Part shown: piece after piece, positions 10,561 to 17,797 of the stretch
How the letters are laid out: each line of letters begins with the position of its first letter
Position numbering within the stretch: position 1 is the stretch's first letter
Position numbers and translations under genes: made by a program
The notes under the pieces: model-generated
What the model saw: the letters and a program-made list of their open reading frames with translations, nothing else
The model's database searches: none
What the model was told of the DNA's origin: nothing
Assembly: GCA_965652545.1 (NCBI GenBank)
Contig: CBFGWV010000053.1
Coordinates: forward strand, 1-21,122
Source: CBFGWV01 sp965652545
GTDB taxonomy: Bacteria > Pseudomonadota > Gammaproteobacteria > Competibacterales > Competibacteraceae
Length of the DNA stretch: 21,122 nt
Reading direction: 5' to 3'

Positions 10561-10590
10561 TTGTAATTGCGCCGTAAGACTCCGTTTAAG
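10561..10590 (+). promoter_or_regulatory. Candidate promoter with phased GTAA direct repeats upstream of the htrA-like gene
   Basis: Three related words, GTAAT (10563), GTAAG (10574) and GTTTAAG (10584), lie on the same strand at 11- and 10-bp spacing, one helical turn apart. That is the arrangement bound by OmpR-family dimers and resembles the CpxR box (two GTAAA words about one turn apart). A sigma70-like pair TTGTAA (10561-10566) and TTTAAG (10585-10590) with an 18-nt spacer overlaps them. This sits between the response regulator and protease genes. Pattern-based inference. Confidence 0.4.
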
Positions 10591-10668
10591 TACGCCGGTC
10601 CAGGATGGTCGTCATTGCGGTGGCATCGGGCCACCCCGAACGATGTACCTGTCATACCAGGAGGCACC

Positions 10669-12048
10669 ATGAAATCCATTCTTCAGTCGCGGGCGGCCCT
10701 CGCTTTGACGCTGGTGACGGCGCTGACACTGTCCGCAGGACCGGCGCTGGCCCAGGAGCTGCCCGACTTCGCCGCGCTGGTTCGCGAGAACGGCCCGGCG
10801 GTCGTCAGTGTCCGCGTAGACAAGACCGTGAGCAATGCACAGCCGTCCAGCCCGTTCCCACCGGGGCACCCGTTCAATGAGTTCTTCAAGCGCTTTGAGG
10901 ACGGAATGCCCAAGGACAGGCAAGTCTTCGGCCAAGGCTCAGGCTTCGTTATCGACCGGGAGGGTTACATCCTCACCAATGCCCATGTGGTCAAAGGTGC
11001 TGACGAGGTGGTGATCGCCTTCGAGGACCGTCGCGAACTGACCGCCGAGGTCATCGGCCTCGACGAGCGCACCGATGTGGCGCTGCTGAAGGTCGAGGCC
11101 AATGACTTGCCTGCGGTCACACTCGGCAACGCTGATGATCTGAGCGTCGGCGATTGGGTGCTGGCCATCGGCAACCCCTTCGGGTTGGAGCAGTCCGCCA
11201 CCCAGGGGATCGTGAGCGCCTTGTCGCGCAACCTGCCCAGCGACACCTATGTGCCGTTCATTCAGACCGATGCCGCCGTCAATCCGGGCAACTCCGGTGG
11301 CCCGCTGTTCAACACCGACGGCGAGGTGGTCGGCATCAACTCGCAGATCTACAGCCGCAGCGGCGGTTACATGGGGGTTTCGTTCGCCATTCCGATCAAT
11401 GTCGCCATGAACGTGGCCGATCAGTTGCGCGAATCCGGCAGCGTCAGCCGTGGTTGGCTTGGTGTGACCATCCAAGACCTGAACCAGGACCTGGCGCAGT
11501 CGTTCGGGCTGGATCGTCCGCGCGGCGCCCTGGTCGCCCAGGTGCAGGCGGACAGCCCCGCCGCCGAAGCCGGACTGGAGTCCGGTGACGTCATCCTGAG
11601 CTACAACGGCCGAGCGATCGATCGCTCGGGTCAGTTGCCGGTTCTGGTGGGCAACACCAAAGCCGGCGAACGCGCCGAGTTGACGGTACTGCGAAACGGC
11701 GATGAGCAGCAAATCCCGATTACCGTCGGCGAGCTACCCGCCGACCCGACGCAACTTGCCGCCGCCAGCACACCGCAAGGCGGGCGACTGGGCGTAGCGG
11801 TGGAACCGCTCGATGGCGATGCCTCCGGTGACGACCCCGGCGTTCGCGTGGCCGGTGTGAATCCGGACAGCCCGGCAGCCAGCGCCGGCATTCGCGAGGG
11901 CGATGTCATCGTCTCGTTCAATCGCAAGCCCGTGCGCTCACCGCAGGAACTGGCTGAGCTGGTAAACGCCGCCGAGGCCGGCAAACCCGTGGTACTGCTC
12001 ATTGAGCGCGACGGCAACAATCGTTTCGTACCCGTGCAATTGGGGTAA
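10669..12048 (+). CDS. htrA: Periplasmic serine protease/chaperone of the Do (DegP/DegQ/MucD) family
   Basis: This periplasmic quality-control protease of 459 residues degrades or holds misfolded envelope proteins. It has a Sec signal peptide with likely cleavage after ALA (28/29), a trypsin-like domain with the catalytic triad His106 (TNAHVV), Asp136 (RTDVALL) and Ser209 (GNSGGPL), then PDZ1 (about 255-355) and PDZ2 (about 365-456). The loop after the first strand is moderate in length, more like DegQ/MucD than E. coli DegP. ATG 10669 is supported by a strong AGGAGG at 10659-10664 and by the signal peptide. A longer in-frame start at 10567 would lie upstream of the Shine-Dalgarno. It is monocistronic, ending at the terminator at 12066-12093, and divergent from the two-component genes, which may control it. 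Confidence 0.96.
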   Translation: MKSILQSRAALALTLVTALTLSAGPALAQELPDFAALVRENGPAVVSVRVDKTVSNAQPSSPFPPGHPFNEFFKRFEDGMPKDRQVFGQGSGFVIDREGYILTNAHVVKGADEVVIAFEDRRELTAEVIGLDERTDVALLKVEANDLPAVTLGNADDLSVGDWVLAIGNPFGLEQSATQGIVSALSRNLPSDTYVPFIQTDAAVNPGNSGGPLFNTDGEVVGINSQIYSRSGGYMGVSFAIPINVAMNVADQLRESGSVSRGWLGVTIQDLNQDLAQSFGLDRPRGALVAQVQADSPAAEAGLESGDVILSYNGRAIDRSGQLPVLVGNTKAGERAELTVLRNGDEQQIPITVGELPADPTQLAAASTPQGGRLGVAVEPLDGDASGDDPGVRVAGVNPDSPAASAGIREGDVIVSFNRKPVRSPQELAELVNAAEAGKPVVLLIERDGNNRFVPVQLG

Positions 12049-12065
12049 ACGAGTTCATTAGCTTG

Positions 12066-12093
12066 GGCGCCCCACTGGGGCGCCTTTTTTTTT
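12066..12093 (+). terminator. Strong Rho-independent terminator after htrA
   Basis: A perfect 8-bp stem, GGCGCCCC (12066-12073) and GGGGCGCC (12077-12084), with a 3-nt loop is followed by nine T (12085-12093). It lies 17 nt past the htrA stop and only 37 nt before the ATG of the next plus-strand gene. Confidence 0.92.
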
Positions 12094-12130
12094 GCTACAA
12101 CGGTATCCCCGCCACCATCGACACAGGCCG

Positions 12131-12835
12131 ATGCAAAAACCAACCCCCAGAAGCCTTTCCGATTGCCACGCCGTGATCATGGGCGTGGGCGGATTGGGAT
12201 CGGCCGCCGCACTGTACTTGGCGGCGGCGGGTGTGGGCCGGTTGACGCTGTGGGACCCGGATGTTGTGGACATCAGCAATCTGCATCGTCAGATCATCCA
12301 CGACATGGCGCACCTGGGCGCGCCCAAGGTGCGCTCCGCGGCATCACGACTGTTGCATCGTCACCCGCAACTCGCTGTCGATATTCGGCAGGACCCGCCG
12401 GAGGCGATCACGCTGGGCCACGCGTTGTACACGGCGGATATCGTTCTGGATGGCACGGACAACTTCGAGGCGCGGTACCTGATCAACCGGCTGAGCGTCC
12501 AAACCCGCACCCCACTGGTGAGCGCCGCGGCCATTGGGGTGCAGGGACAATTGATGCTCTTCGACCTGCGGCATCCGCAGGCACCGTGCTATCGGTGTCT
12601 GTTTCCAGACGATGCGGACGACACCGCTTTGCGCTGTGTGGACAACGGCGTATTGGGACCGGTGGTCGGTGTCATGGGCAGCTTGCAGGCACAGATGGCC
12701 GTCAATGTGCTGCGCAGGACGCCGACCGCGGCCGGCGACCTGCTCCGCTGGGATGCGCTGAGCGGGCGATGGCAAAGGTCCGTCTTCGTCCAAGACCCCC
12801 ATTGCCCGCTTTGTGCAGTTGGCGCCTTTAGTTGA
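12131..12835 (+). CDS. moeB: MoeB/ThiF/HesA-type E1-like adenylyltransferase
   Basis: This enzyme uses ATP to adenylate the C-terminal Gly-Gly of a sulfur carrier (MoaD or ThiS), releasing PPi. From ATG 12131 the product is 234 residues. It has the nucleotide loop GVGGLG (18-23), Asp42, Arg53 (NLHRQ), Lys66, catalytic Asp110 (DGTDNF), Cys169 in LRCVDNGVLGPV (family form PNCAEAGVLG), and a zinc site of Cys153/Cys156 plus Cys225/Cys228. The usual N-terminal RYxRQ arm is absent from this start but appears in frame just upstream (see findings, TTG at 12092). No promoter can be placed between the terminator and the ATG. Presence of moaC 1.3 kb away favours MoeB over ThiF; no carrier gene is in the window. 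Confidence 0.88.
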   Translation: MQKPTPRSLSDCHAVIMGVGGLGSAAALYLAAAGVGRLTLWDPDVVDISNLHRQIIHDMAHLGAPKVRSAASRLLHRHPQLAVDIRQDPPEAITLGHALYTADIVLDGTDNFEARYLINRLSVQTRTPLVSAAAIGVQGQLMLFDLRHPQAPCYRCLFPDDADDTALRCVDNGVLGPVVGVMGSLQAQMAVNVLRRTPTAAGDLLRWDALSGRWQRSVFVQDPHCPLCAVGAFS

Positions 12836-13382
12836 CCGAGCCGAGCACGTCGCGGATGCGTTGGAAAATCTCCTCGACCGGACCCACACCCTTGACCGTG
12901 CGCAGGTTGCCCTTGGCCTTGTAGAAATCGATCAACGGCGCGGTCTGCTCCTCGTAGACCTGCAAACGCTTGCGGATGGTCTCCTCGGTATCGTCGGCAC
13001 GCTTGCGCGCCAACAGGCGTTGGGTGATTTCTCCGTAGTCCACGTCGAAGAACAACACCACATCCAGGGGTTGGCCGAGGCGAGTCAGCATGTCGTCCAA
13101 GGCCTCGGCCTGGGCGCGGTTGCGCGGAAACCCATCAAGCAGGAAGCCGGCCCCGGCGCCCTTACCGATGCGTGATTCGATCATGCCCAGGACGATCTCA
13201 TCCGGCACCAGGCCGCCGGACTCCATGATGGTCTTGGCCTGCTGGCCCAATTCAGTACCCGCGGATACTTCCGCGCGCAGCAGATCGCCGGTGGAAATGT
13301 GGCCAATTCCATATGTCCTGACGATGTTCTCGGCCTGTGTTCCTTTGCCGGAACCCGGCGCACCCAGCAACACCACTCTCAT
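12828..13382 (-). CDS. adk: Adenylate kinase, short (LID-less) form
   Basis: It interconverts ATP + AMP and 2 ADP in the cytosol. The product has 184 residues: P-loop GAPGSGKGTQ (7-16), AMP-site STGDLLR (about 31-37), DGFPR and the RKRADDTEETIRKRL segment. The long zinc-type LID insert of the E. coli enzyme (214 residues) is replaced by this short loop, a known variant. The ATG at 13382 gives the invariant MRVVLLGAPG start and is preceded by AAGGTGGA; an upstream in-frame start at 13505 adds about 41 unrelated residues and is rejected. Its stop overlaps the 3' end of the convergent moeB-like gene by 8 bp, with no terminator visible between them. Confidence 0.95.
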   Translation of the reverse strand: MRVVLLGAPGSGKGTQAENIVRTYGIGHISTGDLLRAEVSAGTELGQQAKTIMESGGLVPDEIVLGMIESRIGKGAGAGFLLDGFPRNRAQAEALDDMLTRLGQPLDVVLFFDVDYGEITQRLLARKRADDTEETIRKRLQVYEEQTAPLIDFYKAKGNLRTVKGVGPVEEIFQRIRDVLGSVN

Positions 13383-13406
13383 GTTCTTGATTCCACCTTC
13401 GCGCGG

Positions 13407-13423
13407 GCGACGGTTAACGTCGC
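13407..13423. promoter_or_regulatory. Inverted repeat in the adk leader
   Basis: GCGACG (13407-13412) and CGTCGC (13418-13423) form a perfect 6-bp inverted repeat around GTTAA, about 25 nt upstream of the adk ATG. It could be a small mRNA hairpin or an operator. Nothing else supports a function. Confidence 0.3.
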
Positions 13424-13463
13424 GGAAACTGACGGGTTTGTCTTCGTTTTTTTGTATTGCCGC

Positions 13464-13493
13464 AACGTAACCTTGAGCTTTGATCGCTGTCAA
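13464..13493 (-). promoter_or_regulatory. Candidate adk promoter
   Basis: On the minus strand a consensus -35 TTGACA (13493-13488) is followed after 18 nt by TACGTT (13469-13464), a weak -10. It lies about 80 nt upstream of the adk start. The -35 is convincing, the -10 is not. Confidence 0.35.
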
Positions 13494-13581
13494 CGCTATC
13501 GCCATGGCCTGTGACGCGTACAGGCGATACCATAGCGGCCCTTGAAATCTTTCCCCTTAAACACGTCAAGAGTAACCGAAC

Positions 13582-14112
13582 ATGAGGCTGGACAATGTAG
13601 ACGCCGGGCGTGACCTGCCCAACGACCTGAACGTGATCATCGAGATCCCGGCCAATGCCGACCCCGTGAAGTACGAGGTGGACAAGGATACCGGCGCGCT
13701 GTTCGTCGATCGCATCATGAACACCGCCATGCATTACCCGGCCAATTATGGCTATATCCCCAACACCTTGTGCGAAGACGGCGACCCGCTGGATGTCATG
13801 GTGGTCACCCCCTTCCCCTTGGTGTCGGGATGCGTGGTCCGCTGCCGCCCGCTGGGCCTGCTGAAGATGTCGGACGAGGCCGGCGGGGACTCCAAGCTGG
13901 TGGCCGTGCCGATCAAAAAGCAATGCGCCATGTATGCCGAGGTCGAGTCGCTGGACGACCTGCCCAAGATGCTGCTCAACCAGATCTCCCATTTCTTCGA
14001 GCACTATAAGGATCTGGACTCCGGCAAGTGGGTGAAGGTCGATGGCTGGGGCGGGCTGGACGATGCGGTGAAGGAAATCAACGAATCCGTCGAGCGCTAC
14101 AAAGCCGCGTGA
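13582..14112 (+). CDS. ppa: Inorganic pyrophosphatase (family I)
   Basis: This cytosolic Mg-dependent hexameric-type enzyme hydrolyses PPi to two phosphates and pulls biosynthetic reactions forward. The product has 176 residues, the normal bacterial length. Active-site residues are visible: Glu21, Lys30, Glu32 in KYEVDK, the HYPANYGYIP block (51-60), the signature DGDPLD with Asp66, Asp68 and Asp71, and Asp103 with Lys105. The start is ATG 13582 with a weak AAGAG upstream. Its last codons overlap the GTG start of moaC by 4 nt (GTGA, 14109-14112), and moaC in turn overlaps rnd, so the three genes form a coupled operon. Confidence 0.97.
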   Translation: MRLDNVDAGRDLPNDLNVIIEIPANADPVKYEVDKDTGALFVDRIMNTAMHYPANYGYIPNTLCEDGDPLDVMVVTPFPLVSGCVVRCRPLGLLKMSDEAGGDSKLVAVPIKKQCAMYAEVESLDDLPKMLLNQISHFFEHYKDLDSGKWVKVDGWGGLDDAVKEINESVERYKAA

Positions 14113-14591
14113 GCGAACTCACGCACTTCGACCCGACCGGCAACGCCCACATGGTCGATGTGGGTGAGAAGGCCGAAACCCATCGGGTGGCCGTGGCCGA
14201 GGGTGTCATCCGCATGCGGGCCGACACCCTCGAGCTCATCGTTGAAGGTCGGCACAAGAAGGGCGATGTCCTGGGCATCGCCCGTATCGCCGGCATCATG
14301 GGCGCCAAGCGCACAGCGGAGCTCATCCCGCTGTGCCATCCCATCGCGCTCACTCGGGTTGCCGTCGATCTTGCCGCTGAGCCCTCGGGTGATGGTGTTC
14401 GCGTCACCGCCACGGCTGAAACCCAAGGCAGGACCGGTGTCGAGATGGAGGCGCTCACGGCCGTGCAGGTTGCCTTGCTCACGATCTACGACATGTGCAA
14501 GGCCGTCGATCGCGGGATGGTGATGGACAACGTACGGCTGCTGGAGAAGCAGGGCGGCCGTTCAGGCCACTGGCGGGCCGATCAACCGTGA
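14109..14591 (+). CDS. moaC: Cyclic pyranopterin monophosphate synthase
   Basis: MoaC converts 3',8-cyclo-7,8-dihydro-GTP, made by MoaA, to cyclic pyranopterin monophosphate with release of PPi, the first committed stage of molybdenum cofactor synthesis. From the GTG at 14109 the product is 160 residues and aligns end to end, from memory, with E. coli MoaC (MSxLTH start). Key features are AHMVDV (13-18), GRHKKGDV (47-54), LIPLCHP (72-78) and the catalytic Asp128 and Lys131 in YDMCKAV. The GTG overlaps the ppa stop, and its own TGA overlaps the rnd GTG (14588-14591). moaA, moaD and moaE are not in the window; the MoeB-like gene is 1.3 kb to the left. Confidence 0.97.
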   Translation: MSELTHFDPTGNAHMVDVGEKAETHRVAVAEGVIRMRADTLELIVEGRHKKGDVLGIARIAGIMGAKRTAELIPLCHPIALTRVAVDLAAEPSGDGVRVTATAETQGRTGVEMEALTAVQVALLTIYDMCKAVDRGMVMDNVRLLEKQGGRSGHWRADQP

Positions 14592-15745
14592 CCGTTCCCT
14601 TGATCGACACCCCCGAAGCCCTCGCCGCACTGTGCCGAGACCTGGCATCCGCATCGTGGATCGCGCTGGATACCGAGTTCGTCCGTGAGGAGACGTTTTA
14701 CGCCCAACTGTGCCTGATCCAGGTCGCCACGGCGGATCGCGTGACCTGTATCGATCCGTTGGCCGTGCCCGACTTGACCCCGTTACTCGGCTTGCTGGCG
14801 GACCCGGCGATCATCAAGGTCTTTCATGCCGCCGGGCAGGACCTGGAAATCTTCAGCGGTTTGATGCCGCACCCGCCAGCGCCGGTGTTCGACACTCAAT
14901 TGGCGGCCACCCTGCTCGGCCACGGCGAGCAGATCGGCTATGCCGCCCTGGTCGAGCGTGACCTGGGGGTGGTTCTGGACAAGTCCCAGTCCCGGACCGA
15001 CTGGCGTCAGCGCCCATTGACGGCCGAGCAGCTGGCCTATGCGGCGGACGACGTGCGCTACCTGGCACAACTGTATCCCGCACAGCGCGATATGTTGCGA
15101 AGCAAGAACCGGGAGCAGTGGCTGGATGAGGATTTCGCCGCCTTGAGCGACCCGGCGCGCTACCTGCTCGATCCGGAACACGCCTGGCGCAAGGTCAAAG
15201 GCAGCGCGCAGCTCAAGGGCGTCCAACTTGCCGTGCTTGCAGAACTGGCGACCTGGCGCGAGCATCGCGCCCGCGACACCAATCGCCCCCGTCGCTGGGT
15301 GCTGTCCGACGAGGTCATGATCGACCTGTCGAGACAAATGCCGCAACAGGCCGCCGCCCTGGGCCGATTGCGCGGGTTACCCCCGGCAGTCCGTGAACGG
15401 CATGGTGATACCCTGCTGACCTGTATAGCCCGCGGACGGGCTCGGGCGCGCGAGGACTGGCCGAAGCTGCCCATCAGGCGCCGCCTGGATGCGCAGATGG
15501 AACCCACGGTGGACCTGCTTCTGGCTGTCATCCGCGAGGCCGGGAACCAACACGATATCAGCGCACCTACACTGGGAGGGCGCAAGGATGTCGAAGCCTT
15601 GATCCTGGACGACCCCGACTGCGCCCTGTGCCATGGCTGGCGCGAGCGCATCGTCGGCGCCACCCTGCGCAGGCTGCTGGCCGGCGAGGGCGTCATAAGC
15701 GTCCGGGATAAACGCATCAGGCTATCGTTCGAATCCACTGCCTGA
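14588..15745 (+). CDS. rnd: Ribonuclease D
   Basis: This 3'-5' exoribonuclease trims tRNA precursors and other small stable RNAs. The product has 385 residues. The DEDDy exonuclease core has Asp28 and Glu30 (LDTEF), Asp85 (AAGQDLE) and the YxxxD motif Tyr151/Asp155 (YAADDVRYL). It is followed by an HRDC-type RNA-binding region (about 208-290, with the stretch around RRWVLSDEVMIDL) and a second helical region. The GTG at 14588 gives MTVPLIDTPEAL, the usual family start, and overlaps the moaC stop as GTGA. Longer in-frame starts within moaC are rejected. No functional link to moaC is known to me; the coupling may simply reflect compact operon structure. Confidence 0.95.
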   Translation: MTVPLIDTPEALAALCRDLASASWIALDTEFVREETFYAQLCLIQVATADRVTCIDPLAVPDLTPLLGLLADPAIIKVFHAAGQDLEIFSGLMPHPPAPVFDTQLAATLLGHGEQIGYAALVERDLGVVLDKSQSRTDWRQRPLTAEQLAYAADDVRYLAQLYPAQRDMLRSKNREQWLDEDFAALSDPARYLLDPEHAWRKVKGSAQLKGVQLAVLAELATWREHRARDTNRPRRWVLSDEVMIDLSRQMPQQAAALGRLRGLPPAVRERHGDTLLTCIARGRARAREDWPKLPIRRRLDAQMEPTVDLLLAVIREAGNQHDISAPTLGGRKDVEALILDDPDCALCHGWRERIVGATLRRLLAGEGVISVRDKRIRLSFESTA

Positions 15746-15781
15746 GCGCGCACCCAGCCAGTTCGATCAAGGAGGGGCAGC

Positions 15782-16294
15782 GTGAAACGTCTATTGGCAG
15801 CCGCATTCGCCGTGGGGCTGATCGCCGGTTGCGCAACGGCCCCGGAGTCCGAACGGATCGTCAGCGGCCCTCGCGTCGATGACGTGCTCGCTTCGCCGGA
15901 GACCTTCATCGGCACTCGTGCGACCTGGGGCGGTCGTATCGTCGATATCCGCAATGGCCGCCTGGCCACCGAACTGGAGGTACTCGCGCTGCCGTTGAGC
16001 GACACAGGTCGGCCTCGTGACGGCGATGTGAGCCCAGGACGTTTCAAGGCGCGTATTCAGGGCTTCGTCGACCCCGGTGTCTATCGGCCCGAGCGGCTGG
16101 TATCGGTGACCGGCATCATCGCTCAACCGCAGATGGACAGCGTCGGCGACTACCCGTACCGATACCCGGTGCTGGATGCACAAAGCCACCAACTCTGGCC
16201 GGTACAGAAGGAGGCGCAGGTAATTTATATCTATGAGCCGTGGTTCAATTCCAGGCGGCTCAACCGTGGGTATTATTGGCGGGCGTTTCCTTAG
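15782..16294 (+). CDS. Slp/YeaY-family outer-membrane lipoprotein
   Basis: The product has 170 residues with a lipoprotein signal: a positively charged start (KR), a hydrophobic core, and lipobox LIAGC with the lipidated Cys17. Ala at +2 predicts sorting to the outer membrane. The mature part carries the Slp-family pattern: a VLASPETFIGTRATWGGRI segment (about 35-53), GRFKARIQGFVDPGVY, and a conserved C-terminal Tyr/Pro/Trp-rich end. Slp-family proteins are starvation- or acid-related envelope lipoproteins of unclear biochemical role. The GTG at 15782 is decided by a strong AAGGAGG at 15769-15775, 6 nt upstream. It follows rnd by 36 nt and could be the last gene of the ppa operon or read from its own promoter. 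Confidence 0.9.
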   Translation: MKRLLAAAFAVGLIAGCATAPESERIVSGPRVDDVLASPETFIGTRATWGGRIVDIRNGRLATELEVLALPLSDTGRPRDGDVSPGRFKARIQGFVDPGVYRPERLVSVTGIIAQPQMDSVGDYPYRYPVLDAQSHQLWPVQKEAQVIYIYEPWFNSRRLNRGYYWRAFP

Positions 16295-16358
16295 CTGCCC
16301 TGAGTCACCCCGACAGCAAGTCGGCGCGTAGTTTTCCATTGCATGAGGGGGCCGGTTG

Positions 16359-17600
16359 ATGTCCGCAGAGCACGCGATCCAAGTCTCGGCCGCGCCGGAG
16401 GACGAGGCGCTGCTCCTCGCGCTCAAATCGCTGATTGACGCTGGCGCCACAGCGCTGCAACAGGAGCGGTTCGATAACGCAATCGAGAACTTCGAGAATG
16501 CACTGTCCCAGGCGCCCGCGCGGCTTTCAGCATACGACGTGGCCACCCACAACGTATTGACCGCACGAAAGCGACTGGTCGAACGACTGTTGGAAACCGG
16601 CAACCTGGCGCCGGTGCAGCAGCACCTGCAGCGCATGTTCGAGCTGCGCCTGCGTGGGCCGCTCGCGGCACAAGCGGAATTCCGCGGCCGCTTTGCCGCG
16701 GCGTATTACGACCTCGGCAAAGCGTTCTACAGGGCACGCGCCTGGGAGGCAGCCCTTGCCTGCGTGCGACAGGCTATCGCGATCGAGCCTTGCCCCTCGT
16801 ACTATGTGGATCTCACCAACGCGCTGGCCTTTGTGCGCACACCCGCACGGCTGCAGGACTACGCGCGCGGTATCACCAGCGCCGAACTGGGGCGGCATAT
16901 ATTTGTCGCCTGCGCGCCCAAGAGCGGCTCCACCTTCCTCAAGAACCTGCTGACCGACCTCACTGGTTTTCGGGATGTATTCAGCGTATACGCCGGCCTG
17001 CAGAACGAGCAGGACCTGGATCTGCCGCAGCTCGCGACATTCGCGCGCGAGAACACCGTTACCCAGCAGCATTGCCGTGCCTCCGAGGCCAATATTCACC
17101 TCATGCAGGCCTTTGGCATTCGCCCTGTGGTGCTGGTGCGCGACATCTTCGATACCGTGATAAGCCTGCGCGATTTCTACGACGGTGGCTTCGTCTACAG
17201 CACATTTTTCGAGCGCGAGCATTACATTGCACTCGATGGAGATGCTCGACTGGATCTACTGATCGACTTTGCGGTGCCCTGGTACTTCCAGTTTGTCGCC
17301 TCCTGGCAGCGCGCCGAACGTGAGGGGCGGCTACCGATGTTGTGGCTGAATTACCGCGACGTCACAGAGCACACCGTGGCGACACTCGAACGTATCCTCG
17401 GGTTCTACGGCATGCGGGCGCAGCCTCATGCCGTAGAACGGATCATCGACGCACGACGCGGCGACGCACGCGGCAATCGCTTCAACCATGGCGTACCGGG
17501 GCGGGGCGTCAACGGGTTGAGTCCGGCGCAGCGCGCCCGGATCACAGCGCTGGGCCGTTTTTTTCCAGGAACCGATTTTTCCTGCCTGGGTGTGTGCTAG
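16359..17600 (+). CDS. TPR-like / sulfotransferase fusion protein
   Basis: This enzyme likely transfers sulfate from PAPS to a hydroxyl on a protein, glycan or small molecule. The product has 413 residues. The N-terminal half (about 14-180) is helical and TPR-like, with repeats such as ERFDNAIENFENALSQAP and RAWEAALACVRQAIAIEP, suggesting partner or substrate binding. The C-terminal half is a sulfotransferase with the 5'-phosphosulfate loop PKSGSTFLKN (Lys188), the 3'-phosphate site VLVRDIFDTVISLRD (Arg261, Ser269) and the C-terminal glycine-rich cap near GVPGRGVNG (378-386). There is no signal peptide, so it is cytosolic. ATG 16359 follows GAGGGG by a normal distance. It sits directly upstream of an exported DUF11 protein on the same strand, but with a gap of nearly 200 nt and a candidate separate promoter. 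Confidence 0.88.
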   Translation: MSAEHAIQVSAAPEDEALLLALKSLIDAGATALQQERFDNAIENFENALSQAPARLSAYDVATHNVLTARKRLVERLLETGNLAPVQQHLQRMFELRLRGPLAAQAEFRGRFAAAYYDLGKAFYRARAWEAALACVRQAIAIEPCPSYYVDLTNALAFVRTPARLQDYARGITSAELGRHIFVACAPKSGSTFLKNLLTDLTGFRDVFSVYAGLQNEQDLDLPQLATFARENTVTQQHCRASEANIHLMQAFGIRPVVLVRDIFDTVISLRDFYDGGFVYSTFFEREHYIALDGDARLDLLIDFAVPWYFQFVASWQRAEREGRLPMLWLNYRDVTEHTVATLERILGFYGMRAQPHAVERIIDARRGDARGNRFNHGVPGRGVNGLSPAQRARITALGRFFPGTDFSCLGVC

Positions 17601-17601
17601 C

Positions 17602-17629
17602 TTGACCGCCACTCGATGCGAACTATTCT
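17602..17629 (+). promoter_or_regulatory. Candidate sigma70-type promoter for the IPTL-CTERM protein gene
   Basis: TTGACC (17602-17607), a 16-nt spacer and TATTCT (17624-17629) lie just after the sulfotransferase stop. They would give a leader of about 160 nt before ATG 17798. The leader contains a small hairpin, AGCCAT (17748-17753) with ATGGCT (17766-17771), near the ribosome site. Pattern-based only. Confidence 0.4.
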
Positions 17630-17797
17630 TGGCCGGACTCGGTGTCCGTAATGCGCTCGCTCGAGTTCTATAAAAGCTGACATAAACATCACTGGGTGCC
17701 CCCTGCAACCTCGTGGGCGGACACCGGTACGGTCGTACACCGAGTTCAGCCATCTGCGCGATGCGATGGCTCCGATTGCTGTTTGGGGAATGACGCC

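Noticed and set aside
8460..10679. A single 739-residue minus-strand open frame
   Set aside because: The C-terminal 457 residues are the histidine kinase; the N-terminal part runs through the response regulator gene in another frame and has no recognisable domain.
13383..13505. N-terminal extension of adenylate kinase
   Set aside because: Adds about 41 residues before the invariant MRVVLLGAPG start and removes space for the candidate promoter.
16308..16335. Small hairpin (CCGAC/GTCGG) with a later TTTT between the lipoprotein and sulfotransferase genes
   Set aside because: Only 5 bp of stem and the T run is short and 7 nt away; too weak to call a terminator.
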